NCBI RefSeq assembly: GCF_017591435.1
Contig: NC_059299.1
Span: forward strand, 2,776,589 to 2,840,588
DNA length: 64,000 bases
DNA from: Portunus trituberculatus
Taxonomy: Eukaryota > Arthropoda > Malacostraca > Decapoda > Portunidae
Direction: 5' to 3'
Of the stretch, positions 11,340 through 22,361 are shown piece by piece; positions within the stretch are counted from its first letter, which is position 1; every line of letters starts with the position of its first letter. The translations under genes and the position numbers were made by a program. The notes below the pieces were generated by a model. That model was given only the letters and a program-made list of their open reading frames with translations, did not search any database and had not been told where the DNA came from.

Positions 11340-12043
11340 ATCGGCCGGGCTTGCGCGGGACGGACGAGATCGCCAAACTCAATGAAGCCGTCGGCCGATC
11401 ACTCCTTATGGAGCTGGACAAGACCCACAGGTATCCAGTCAAGGGGGACGTGACTGTGTACGCCTTCCTGATCGCCAAGATGCCGGCACTCAGGTGAGCC
11501 CAATGCTGTTGCTGCTGCTACTCAGAGATAGAGGATTGATGTTTCTATGGTCACAATATTGAAACGATACGTGCGATACATGGTTTGTTGGAAGGATACG
11601 TGAGTCTGTAAACCTCGACAATTAGTTTTGCCTGTTTACTGTGTTGCCTTTTTTTTCTTTTTAATGCCAATGAAGTCTGGAAGTAAAAGATTAGAGAAAG
11701 CAACTGTAGATTATTGGAAGTAATCGTGGTGACATTAACATTAAGAACACAAAGCAACATTCAGCTGAACCAAACACTACTCTGTTATCTTGGACCTCAC
11801 ATCCACACAGCTTAGGTCAGCTTGATCTAGTGCGCAAAGCTTCCAAGTGACTCCCTAACTCGAACTCTTCCCAATAATAACACTTCCTTCCCTCCTCCTC
11901 TCCGCCTTGCCTGTGCTGCCTCGTGTCGCCGCTGCAGGGAGCTCAGCATGCTGCACCAGGACGCCCTAAGCAAGTTCAAGCGAGCCGCGCCACACCTGCA
12001 GTTCTCGGACCTCCACAAGGAAATCTTCAATGTGGACTCCTGA
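11340..12043 (+). CDS. Nuclear receptor ligand-binding domain, last two coding exons (partial gene)
   Basis: Exon 11340-11493 (acceptor CCCCTTAG, donor CAG|GTGAGC) joins 11938-12043 in frame and ends at TGA. The peptide begins (D)RPGLRGTDEI, continues with FLIAKMPALRELSMLHQDAL and ends FSDLHKEIFNVDS. These match helices 9-12 of an NR1-type ligand-binding domain. The EIFN-type tail looks like the AF-2 helix of the VDR/HR96/EcR group, and HR96-like is my best guess. A 3'UTR intron (donor at 12057, acceptor 12641) would follow. No DNA-binding-domain exon is present in the window; upstream lie a LINE, the gap and the PABP gene. The gene is therefore either cut by the assembly or only a displaced 3' end. 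Confidence 0.75.
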
Positions 12044-12085
12044 GGTGCCTCGCGCGGGTATGTCGTGTGTGTGCGTGTGTGTGTG

Positions 12086-12088
<3 letters not shown>

Positions 12089-12165
<77 letters not shown>
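12089..12165. repeat. (GA)n microsatellite
   Basis: About 38 GA units in the presumed 3'UTR intron of the nuclear-receptor gene. Absent from copy 2 of the block. Confidence 0.97.
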
Positions 12166-12168
<3 letters not shown>

Positions 12169-12641
12169 GGAATCATACTCGGTGGAAATTCGTTAATAAA
12201 ATAATACCTTCATTTTTCATTCACATACATATAAGTCTGTCATGAATCAATGAATATATGACGGTGAGGAATGTGTGAAGTAAGAGATTGACTCCTGGAC
12301 ATTCATACATCGATTCAGAATGCACTACATAGTTCACAACCAAACACAACTCCTATTTATAAGGTAGTTAACCTCTTCAGTACTGGGACGCATTTTTACC
12401 CATTTTTACCTTGATTTTTAGGTACGATTAGACCATTTTATTGTCATTAGAAAGGGTCTATGGACGTCAAAGAATTAATGGCCACACAGTCTTCACTATT
12501 TTGATCCCACACAAGTTTCCAAAGATGTATAAAGTCACCAAATAGTCATCAGAAGGAATATGGAAACGCGCCCTGGTACTGGATGGGTTAATAGTAGACC
12601 TATGTTTCAATTGCCACTAACGCTCTCCTTCTTCATTTCAG

Positions 12642-13091
12642 ACTACGTGGTAACGAAGTTCAGTGTGTTGGGGGAACATCCTCCCCTCCTCCTCCTCCTC
12701 CCCTCCTCTTCCTCTTCTTCCTTCTCCTCCTCTTCCTCCTCCTCGGCTCTGTTGCTCCATCACATCGTTTTATACCGGAGAGTAACGTGTTGTACATTAC
12801 CTTCGTGAATTGTTTGTTAGTGTTACTTGTTAGGGCAGAACACCCCTCCATTACCCGGGCTCTTTTATAAGATACCATTTCTAGATGTGTTGTGAGTTTT
12901 ACAGAGTCTAACAAGTGTTCTGTGTAGAGGAGAGGGTGCCGGAAGCCTCCACTGTAATCTTAAGCAGCCCGCAGCAGCCCCACTGTAGATTATAATGTTG
13001 ATCATGATGCCTTATAATCGAGAGGTCAGCACGCGGCTGCTTACGGACTCTGGCTGCGCTAATGAGTCTCCAGGAGAGGATGGTTAATAAA
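12642..13091 (+). other. Nuclear receptor 3'UTR exon with poly(A) signal
   Basis: A strong acceptor (CTTCTTCATTTCAG) ends at 12641, and AATAAA occurs at 13086-13091. Splicing from a donor 13 nt after the stop (12056) would keep the stop within the distance tolerated by nonsense-mediated decay. The segment from about 12904 is also present in copy 2. The exon is inferred. Confidence 0.4.
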
Positions 13092-13893
13092 TAGTTCAAG
13101 GTTGAAGAATATACACAGTTTATTTTTTAAGGAATCATGTAATCGCCCTTGAGGATGGTCCTTATCTTTGTAAATTGAAGATATTGTATACTTAAAAAAA
13201 GAATATTTAATTATATTATTACGTAAACTGTTACACACTAAAAATCTTTATTGCCTTTTACATAAAAACAAAAAAATTGTTATCACTCATTCTTGTCATT
13301 GTCAGAATGGTAAACAAAATTTGCCACTAATATCATGTCATCAGCTCCATCATTATTTCACTTAAGTCTTTTTTTTTATATATATAAGTTTAGGTAGCTT
13401 TTAATTTTGTATAGTTTAATTTATTTTTGTTCAGCTTCTCCCAGCAAACACATATTGAAATCATATATTGTGCCAGTTAATACTAATCTGCATCTGGTGT
13501 GGTCCATCGGCCGCGCTTCTTGAGTCCTGGTGAGGAGCTGGCAACAAAGAGGACTGGAATAGAGGTACAAAGAGAGTCCCGCGGCAGAGAGGGGAGCGTC
13601 TCGCCGGGTCCTTAGCGTGCTTGGGGGGGCCAGGAGACCCACGCCGAGCCCAAGGCGACAACATTGCGGAAACTGTGTTATGCTCAAGTGGCGGAGGAGA
13701 GCCGGTGTTAGCGTCCCGAGCGTCCACCCCCGACAAGGCCTCAGACTCTTGGAAAACGCTGTGTTGCGTCCTTTGCCCATTCCAGCCGTGCTAGAGTACA
13801 AATAGGTTAGAGCGAGGCCATCCTGCCCTGTCTTGTCTCCCGGACTCGCTGGCCGTGACCGCGTCCTCCCCCAAGTCTTGGTCTGAGGTTCTT
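13092..13893. other. downstream part of duplicated block, no gene recognised
   Basis: AT-rich to about 13430, then markedly GC-richer to 13893. The longest frame in the GC-rich part (minus, 13906-13421) has no recognisable domain and low-complexity composition. It is not called as coding. The same sequence is at 42880-43674. Confidence 0.5.
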
Positions 13894-13924
13894 CGGTGAC
13901 TGACACACCTTGCGGGCTAGCTTG

Positions 13925-14076
13925 AAAAAATTGAAATTATTGCATTAGGCGCTGCAACTGATTAGGTCATATGGCACCGCTAGGGTTGACAGGAGAACGC
14001 TGTATCTCCTACAGGGCAACTAGGTTTGGCGAGGATTCAAACACGAGCCGCCTTAGCCAACTACGACACCCAGCCA
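13925..14076 (-). mobile_element. tRNA-derived SINE (family 1)
   Basis: On the minus strand the 5' end (GGCTGGGTGTCGTAGTTGGC...) contains an A-box-like TAGTTGGCTAAGG. About 25 bp later comes a degenerate B-box-like GTTTGAATCC. A body with inverted AGGAGA/TCTCCT words follows, ending in a T-rich tail. The architecture fits a tRNA-headed SINE. The family name is unknown to me. Confidence 0.45.
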
Positions 14077-14240
14077 GTCAAGGAGGTGGGAGAGACTTGC
14101 TGGATGAGGCGTTGGACCAGTTCACTGTGAAAGAAATCAGTCACCAATGGGAATTATAGTGAGTAACATTGCAGGTTTACTTCACATATATTGATAAAGG
14201 CGCTAACATCACTTGACTGTGTTTGTTGTTGTGGGCGACA
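14065..14240. repeat. 176-bp repeat, right copy
   Basis: Matches 9341-9516 just left of the gap. Unlike the left copy, it continues on into unique sequence (CGGAGTATTA...). Confidence 0.85.
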
Positions 14241-14306
14241 CGGAGTATTACTAAGAACAGCACGGATTATGGCAAGATTAGCAATATCCTTTACATGAAG
14301 ACGTAG

Positions 14307-14308
<2 letters not shown>

Positions 14309-14348
<40 letters not shown>
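14309..14348. repeat. (GA)n microsatellite
   Basis: About 20 GA units. Confidence 0.95.
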
Positions 14349-14352
<4 letters not shown>

Positions 14353-14734
14353 GTGGTTATTGGAGGAGCGAAGACAATAGTTAAGTATGCCCCTCAATAA
14401 CTCAAGGCTAAATTATGAAAATCTAATTGTCCTAATGGTTATTCTCTATATGTTATATAGTGTGAGGGTTAAGACAGTAGAAGAATTTAGAGATGGAAAG
14501 ATGGAATAAGGGAAAAAATAGAGATTATACCCATGGGTAGATGAATGCTACCTACATCTTCCACCGCCCAAATGTATAGGTATGGCATGACAAGGACCCA
14601 AACTCAGGCTGCCGCCCTACCTAATGAGCGTCATTACACAACTCGCCCTAACCCACCACACCATTCACCCACCCTCCAACGACTCTATTAAATATTTAGT
14701 TATATATTTATTTTTTTTTCCTTTTTTCTATGTT

Positions 14735-14996
14735 AAGGCCTATAGCGCCTTTAAGTATACTTGAAGAGTATGTATGGGAAGCGCTGTTCAGCTTTCACCC
14801 ATTAGTGGTGCAGGCAATTTTATTTATAGAGATACCCATATCACCACCCAAGCGCATCTTTGGTGTGAGGCAATTACACCTCCACCTACAACCTGGATAT
14901 CATGATGATGACGTAGGTAATTTTAAACCGCTCGACAAATGGCATAGTAATAAAGCGGTTATGTGTTGGGATTCGAACCTACGCGTGGATATCTGC

Positions 14997-15000
<4 letters not shown>
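14735..15000 (-). mobile_element. tRNA-related SINE (family 2), 5' truncated
   Basis: The minus strand shows a good B-box (GGTTCGAATCCC at about 14970) followed by a structured body with no long frame. The 5' side runs directly into a (CA)n/(TG)n array at 15000. No A-box is visible, so the head is truncated or replaced by the microsatellite. Confidence 0.45.

Positions 15001-15052
<52 letters not shown>
15000..15052. repeat. (TG)n microsatellite
   Basis: About 26 TG units abutting the SINE remnant. Confidence 0.97.
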
Positions 15053-15055
<3 letters not shown>

Positions 15056-15700
15056 AATTGCACAATACATACAAAATGCACTCATACATGCATTGTTGTT
15101 GTTGTTGTTATCATTGTTGAAAGGCGTCGCTTCCACTTCAGATAGTAACTCTAACTTGGCCATTGCCGCTTGAGATCTAGTGAAACACTGCTGGGCGCCA
15201 ACAAACGCTTTCTGTGTGACTGTCACTCACTGCTTGTGCACTGGACGAGTGGAAGACACGAGCTTGTCACCAGTCACCAGTCACCAGTGCTTCCCAAACG
15301 TGGAAGGTGCTCCCTTAATGAAATGATCGTGAGGTGAATAGTGAATACAGCGAGGACGTGAAATTGTCTGGTCAAAAACACAGTTGTTTAAAAGTACATC
15401 ATGAAATTGTGTGAGGAATAATTAGATGTGTGTCTGTGTTCATTAACACTGGTGGCAGGACCCAGGTGGCAGGTGGCAGACGGCAGGTGGCATCCCGGCC
15501 TCGCTGAAACAAACTGTTCAAACTATCACTTCCTCATTTCAGTATTATGAACATTGGTAATATTATTTACGCGTCATTCGTGTAGGCCTACATGCTTCAT
15601 AATTAGTACAGGAAAATGTTGATACGTTGGATTGGCTGGTTAAAGGATTATGTGTCTTGACATTTCAGTAATGTGACAACTGGAAATATTATGTACAGTA
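15053..15700. other. no gene recognised
   Basis: Unique-looking sequence with short local repeats (GTCACCAGTCACCAGTCACCAG near 15268 and GGCAGGTGGCAG near 15470). No coding or RNA-gene signal is seen. Confidence 0.4.
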
Positions 15701-15803
15701 GCTACGTGCCATGTCCTCACAATGATGATGATAATAATGATAATGATAATAATAATAATGTGCATAATGCTATAATGTTAACGATAATAATAATAACTAT
15801 AAA

Positions 15804-16057
<254 letters not shown>

Positions 16058-16483
16058 TAGCAGTAGTGATAATCATGTTAATAATGATAATGTCATAATG
16101 ATAAACGATAATAATAACAATAACAATAACTATGATAATAATAATAACAATAATAATAATGATAATGATAATAATGATAATAACAATGCTTATATAGAAC
16201 GATGCTCACCGGGACTAGTTAATTAGTTATTAAGTATCTTTATTGCTAACAAGCGAGGGGGGAGGAGGGGAAGGAGGAGGTGAAGCGGAAAGCAACGAGG
16301 CACAAGAGAACGATTTCCCCTGTAGACGCTGTGCAGATAAGACGTGTGTGCGCCAAGAAGTGTGTAAGTCCAGTGTCCTGTCACCAGTTTGGTCATAGTT
16401 TGTGTGTTGGTCTGGTGTTGCTTGTGGCGTTGTTGTTATAAGCCGGGAAGGTATGTTAGACACGGTATAGAGGTGGTGACGTT

Positions 16484-16537
<54 letters not shown>

Positions 16538-16542
16538 TGCGC
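16484..16542. repeat. (GT)n followed by (GTGC)n
   Basis: About 18 GT units then five or six GTGC-type units. Confidence 0.9.
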
Positions 16543-17099
16543 GTAGTGAAGGACCTATACCTGTTTCTCATGAACAGGAGTATTTTAAAGTTCCGTGCTG
16601 TTTGAGGATAGGAAGTGTTGCCTGACATTTCGTGGAACTATTTGTTTATAGTGTATTTAAGATCAGTTTGCGGTTTCGTAACGGTTAATCAGTATTGGAA
16701 GTTAATTCAGTATTTAAGTAACGCGTTGTTGTATTAAAGGAAAGCGCCTCGTAACATCTTAGTTGAACTCGCAACTCCTTGGTGAAGCCGTGTCACGACA
16801 GGGGGGTGTTTATTGTTAGCTTGGCTGCAGGGTGGTTCGAGTGGCTCATACCGTGTCATTAGTGTATCTCGACCTCTCCTCACCGAGCGGTGGCGCAGAT
16901 ATAGGCAAAGCTCCACGAACCTTTATAGTTGTCGGATTATTTCGTTGGTTTCCAATATTTTCCTCTTGTCTCATGGTGTAAGATTTGGTTTGTACATAAA
17001 TGTCCGTAGTTTACCATATAGTACGGTGTGTGGTATTTGATCCAAACGGTAGATAATGCTACCTGAAGCGTTTTAGACTTTACACTTTGATTCGTTATC

Positions 17100-18965
17100 A
17101 GTTTCGAACGCGTGACTTGTGTATCGCCGCCACGTAACAGCTTCATTCCTACTCGAGGTGGAGTGAGCCTGAATATCAGTGAGATTTGCAGTCTGCGATT
17201 ACTAAGCTACCTTTACATTCAGAGCTTACCCAGGCCGTAATCCGTCCTTTCACCAGGTATGTTACATTAGTGTTATTGTAAGATTGTGATAGTAAGAATA
17301 TGGCAAAAAACCGACTCGCATATGGATTTTCACCAGAGGAAAGTGTAGGGAGGAAACGCCTAGTGCCGAACAGGTGGTTTGAGGTGAATTTGATCCTCGG
17401 GTAAATAGAGGTGGTTGGGAGTCCGTGCACCAGGTTGGGTAACACCAGGTAGGGTTTTGGGTTAGTGGGATATCCATGAGTGTCACGATCTGGTGCAGTA
17501 AGTGCAGGAACAATAAAGTATTAAGTTTCGGCGTGTTGTGGTGCAAATGTTTAGTCCTTTTAGTAATATACGCAGTTGCATTTAATTTAGTCTCGGGTCA
17601 TTCGATTATTATACTGTTCCATTTATCCGTGTGTCAGAAAGCTTTAGATTTGTCATGAAGAATGACCTTAACACAGCAGGTGAAGGATATTTCTTTAAGG
17701 CTGATTTATAACTGATAACTTTGTTGCAGCAGTGTATACAACAACGAAGTCATACCGGCCGCCCCCTAAACATGGGACAAACAAGTCTCGGGGCTTCGTG
17801 CAAGAGATGGAACACGTCTCGGCGCATGTCTGGCACCGACGTCCCTACATCTGCGCACTTCCAACTTGGTAGAATCACATCGGTTCCACCCGAGGAACTC
17901 CTTAGCCACACCGGTTGTCTAGAGATCTGTACGCGCCCAAGCGTCTGAGAAGCCTCGGTATCCTCATCCGTGTCCATGTGATAGCAGTCCATCTCCAGGT
18001 CGTCCGTCCTCTTCAGAAGAGGACGCACGCCGCGGAGGCGTGTGGTCCGGCACAGGCCGTTTTAACTCCTTCATTGGAGGCGTAAGTTACCATGAATAGG
18101 TGTTAAAGGTAATGTAACGAGGGTGATGGAAGCAAAACTTGTAAGGTTTGTAATCGTCACAGAATAAGGAATGCGGGGATTTAAAGAAAGTGAGGTTGAG
18201 ATAATTATTACAAATTAGTGTTCCATGTGTGTTCGGTGGTGGATAAATGGCAGGCACTAAACATTTAACAGGGCACATCCACACCACACCACCCCACACT
18301 TGTCCTACAGTTGAGGACAAGGTTGTTCATGATTAGTGTAAAAGCATAATTACATTTTACAGGTCCTGCCACTACTTAAGGGAGAACCAAACCATCGGCA
18401 TCGTGTCGTAACCTGCGGCAGGAAACTGGCTCCTCTATCACTGGAGGACTCAGATTCTCGCTGCATCTTCCACGGAGGAACTGGACCCTGCCTGGCACCA
18501 GCTCTAACCTGACAACGTGGTGCTGGAGGGAAGAACGACTACCTCGCATTATCCAAACCAGCGTGTCGTAACAACCTGCGGCAGGAAACTGGCTCCTCTA
18601 TCACTGGAGGACTCAGGTTCTCGCTGCATCTTCCACGGAGGAACTGGACCCTGCCTGGCACCAGCTCTAACCTAACAACGTGGTGCTGGAGGGAACAACT
18701 ACCTCGCTTTATCTAACCTAACCAATACATGTTGCCATCACTCTTGTAATAGTATCACTTCTATCTGATGTGTATGTATCCACCACAAGTGTAATACTAT
18801 TCCTTACTTTATCTAATCAAACCAATACATGTTGCTAATCACTCTTGTAATATTATTATCCCTTCTATCTGATGTGATGTGAATGTACCCACACAAGTGT
18901 AATGCTATTCCTTGCATGTTCTGTGATGTACCCACATAGCTGGTGTTGCTACTAATAATAAATCA
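17100..18965 (+). ncRNA. candidate spliced non-coding transcript
   Basis: Three well-formed splice signals on + are consistent with exons ending at about 17256 (CACCAG|GTATGT), at 17729-18081 (acceptor TTTGTTGCAG, donor GGC|GTAAGT) and from 18363 (acceptor TTTTACAG). A final AATAAA lies at 18957-18962. The middle exon is GC-rich relative to its surroundings. No frame continues across the junctions for more than about 90 codons, and none resembles a known protein. The same middle exon has a minus-strand open frame of about 100 codons (18055-17747) ending at a possible donor, so strand is uncertain. No transcript evidence is available. Confidence 0.3.
18403..18925. repeat. two consecutive tandem duplications (160 bp x2, about 100 bp x2)
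   Basis: A 160-bp unit beginning GTGTCGTAAC occurs at 18403 and 18563 with a few changes. A second unit beginning ACCAATACATGTTGC occurs at 18721 and about 18822. Both lie in the last exon of the candidate transcript. Confidence 0.85.
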
Positions 18966-19249
18966 TGATTTGAACTGATGTACACACTTTTCTTGATCAT
19001 TCTTTTTTTAGTACTTATGAACACACCTAATCCAACCCTGGAGCCTTACCTAACCTCGTATTGAAGTTTTACCTGACCAATTTAGCCCCACAAAAGCTTT
19101 TCAAGTGAGAGCTGTGAGATCATTGTAGAAATTAAAGAAAAATCTATGTACATATTAAAAAAAAAAAAAAAAACCTGTAGATCTCAGTTGACCCAAATTC
19201 CATTACAATATAAATAGCAGTTCCATTACAATGGTAGTAAAAAATGTTT

Positions 19250-20085
19250 GCTTGAAAAGCTAGCCCTAAAAAGATAGTGAAAACTCTAAAAACTGCCCAA
19301 AAAATTCCTAAAAAAATGCAAGAATGGCCAGAAAAATTCCTAAAAACTGGCCAAAAATGCCCCAAAAACTGAAAAAACCCTAAAACCTGCCCCAAAATGC
19401 CCCAAAAAACTGTGCTAAGTCATAAATACTCCGAAGAGTCTCCGGAGAAAACGCACGTGTGTATTTGGGTTAAAAATACAATGAAGAGTCTCCCTTCCTA
19501 AACTTTTATTCAACAATCAACATTTTTGTGCACAGAAACCTGAAAACTCTACAAAAATTTTCAACTTAGAATAAATTTTTACAATCAACATGAGAATATT
19601 ATATAATCAACACAAGAACATTTTTGTGCAAAGAAATCTGAAAACTCTCCAAAAATTTTCAACTTAGAAAAAAATTTTAGAAAAAATTTTTACAAGAAAC
19701 ATTTTTGTGGACAGAAAAAAATTTTACAAACACGAGAAACATTTTTGTGCACAGAAACCTGAAAACTCTACCAAAATTTTCAACTTAGAATAAATTTTAC
19801 AATCAACATGAGAATATTATATAATCAACACGAGAAACACAAGAATAAACTTTTACAATCAACATATTTCTATGCAAAATCTGTGAAAACTCTACAAAAA
19901 TTTTCAACTTAGAAAAGGAATAGCAGAACTTTGACTTACAATAATTTATCCAACATTCAACTTAAGACATTTTTTTCAAGTACTTAACTTAGAAAAGGAA
20001 TAGCAGAACTTTGACTTACAATAATTTATCCAACATTCAACTTTATCCAACATTCAACATTAGAAATTTTTTTCAAGTACTTCAT
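19250..20085. repeat. AT-rich decayed tandem array
   Basis: First part (19250-19410): phrases such as CTAAAAACTG, CCAAAAATGCC and CCAGAAAAATTCC recur. Second part (19500-20085): AAAACTCTACAAAAATTTTCAACTTAGA recurs in variants at least four times. A unit of about 58 bp (AACTTAGAAAAGGAATAGCAG...CCAACATTCAACTT) occurs twice at about 19907 and 19987. It resembles a degenerate satellite. Confidence 0.7.
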
Positions 20086-21508
20086 TACTCTGGAAATATT
20101 TTCCACTTACACAATTATTTCAAAAGTATTAGAGAAACAAAACGTCGAAAGTTGCAATACAGACCAAGAGGCCTGCACATACATGCCAGCAGTCCATGTA
20201 TGAACAGGTCTACCTCATTCCACCTATCTTTGCCATCCATATATTCCACCTATCTTTGCCATCCATATATATTTGTCTAATATAACAAGAAAATGAATAT
20301 AAGAACATAATAGTATTTTGAGAGCATTTCATTACATAAGTCTTGTTAGTAGCTACTAGTTATAAAAATATCTTGAGACCATTTTTATTGGAAAGGTCTA
20401 AGAGAAACTATCAACTTTGTAAAATGGTTTCTAAAGCATTTCACAATGGCATTGCTCTCAAAACAGCATGGTGTCCCTTGTAACACTATATTGTCACCAC
20501 AAATATAAAAACACAGACCATCCATCATACTGAGGCCGCATTCTACACAGTTGGCCTCAGGTCTCCCCTGAATGCCTGACTGTCACCCCACTGTTGGTCT
20601 TTGGGCTCATCACTTGTCAACTTTATATATAAAGAAATAACTCCTTGACATGATTTTCTACAATTTAAATAATTTTGATATATTACTACTTTGGGAATAG
20701 TTAGACTGTATCCAAACAAAAGAAACATGACAAACAGGAGAAGATTACACATGACACATGCAGACCATGCAGGGCAAAGTTAGTTTGAATTTGGGGAAAC
20801 TAGTTAGTCATCATTAAGAATATTTGTCATTAATCAATAATAAAAAACTGTCAGGAATCATACTATGGTACATACAGCCAAGTTTCCCACCATGTTGACA
20901 AGAGTTTTAAGGCAGCAGTTGGGAGCACTACAAAAAGGTGAACCCTGTCTTGGCACTTGGCACAAGTCTAAAGGTTAGAGCCTGTCATAGAGGGACTTGT
21001 GTCTAAAATGCACTATTTTGTCTCAATGCGATCATGTCATTAGTTATGACAGTTTGTAGAATATGGCCCCTGAAATCCTGCACAGAACAGTGACAGCAAA
21101 GCTCTAGAAAGGTGACAAGCTTACTATCTAAACAGTCTTCTTATTCAAAAATGTATGTAGACCTAATTACACACATTTTTTCCCTACATGAAAGACAGTG
21201 ACATCAAGGAATGACTGGCACACTTGCCACAAAGCTACACACACACACAACTTGCAGTGTTAACTGAAATTCCACCTACAGGAAGTGCAATGGACAATGG
21301 TTCATGTCTGTAAAATGTGGACTGTTAAGAATGATGCAACTAGATCATGCTAATAAAGAAAGCCCTTTAAACAAATCTTCATAATGCAAGATCTCTTATA
21401 AGTCAATTTTATACATTGCAAATTTCATAAACAATTACTCCTTGTAGCTAAATATACGCTGACATGTAATGAAGTGATTTGATGCACAATGTTAAGTCAT
21501 GAAATCTG
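20086..21508 (-). other. probable 3'UTR of minus-strand gene, otherwise no feature
   Basis: No coding signal. The minus-strand stop codon at 21509-21511 makes at least part of this the 3'UTR. An AATAAA on the minus strand (TTTATT at 20384-20389) is a plausible poly(A) signal. Confidence 0.4.
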
Positions 21509-22316
21509 TCAATATGAATGATGACATAATCTTTCAGTCAAAACTGTGTGAACTACTTTCCGCAAAAAAGAAAGTATGATGCTGTGAATGTTGATGCATC
21601 CTCCATCCTTGCCCCTCTCTGTCTTGCACTCTGCACACACATTTATGAAAACAGTGTGCAGTGTGCCGGTGGACCTCCAAAAGCCTGCAACAAAAAGAAA
21701 GGAGTCAACAAAAGTTAATGTTTAGCAATCATTTACCTTCATGTCATCTTATCAATCTGAAATTATTAAAACTGTTCACTTGTAATCACATTTATGGTAC
21801 AGGAAGGTATATCAAAACCCAGCCAAGCAAAGTTACACTATTTGCAACAATGTCAAAATAACTACTACTTCACAACTTGTTTGCCTTACTTGGAGTGCAG
21901 CAAAGTGTGTGTGCCACTCCCTTCTTGAAACTCTGGAGCACCTTCATGTGTTCAATAAGGAGCTGGGCGGGGATACAAAGAGGGCTTCCCTCAACGTCAC
22001 TCCACCAATGCAGCACGTCCTGTCGGGGAAACACAAACCCTTACTGCACTCACCAACACCCAGGGAACACGTGCAACTCAGGCATTCATCCCTCCTTACA
22101 CATACAAGCACCACCACTCACAAACACACACAAACTGCACTCACCAATGCCTAACAAATAAATACAAGTCAGCCACTCATCTTTCCTTCCTCCTCAAACA
22201 GAGATGCCTCCACAAAGAAATCAATAACACACAGATTGATCACACTCATCTTTCACAGACACAAAGTCTGTACATCTTGCATATTTCCTTCATTACAAAA
22301 TTTCATGAACTATTTC

Positions 22317-22361
<45 letters not shown>

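Larger units (their letters stand above)
10017..13893. repeat. duplicated block, copy 1 (matches 40838-43674)
   Basis: From its first base after the gap this block matches 40838 onward almost base for base. The match breaks at about 11864, resumes at about 12904, and ends at 13893/43674. Copy 2 lacks the intervening ~1.04 kb. Visible differences are a few 1-2 bp indels (near 10398, 10472 and 11514) and rare substitutions. Both copies share the same broken LINE and the same nuclear-receptor exon. It is either a recent duplication or an uncollapsed haplotype. Confidence 0.9.

Noticed and set aside
13421..13906. 161-codon minus-strand frame in the GC-rich end of the duplicated block
   Set aside because: No domain, no splice support and low-complexity composition. 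The frame also crosses the 13893 junction, where the duplicate diverges.
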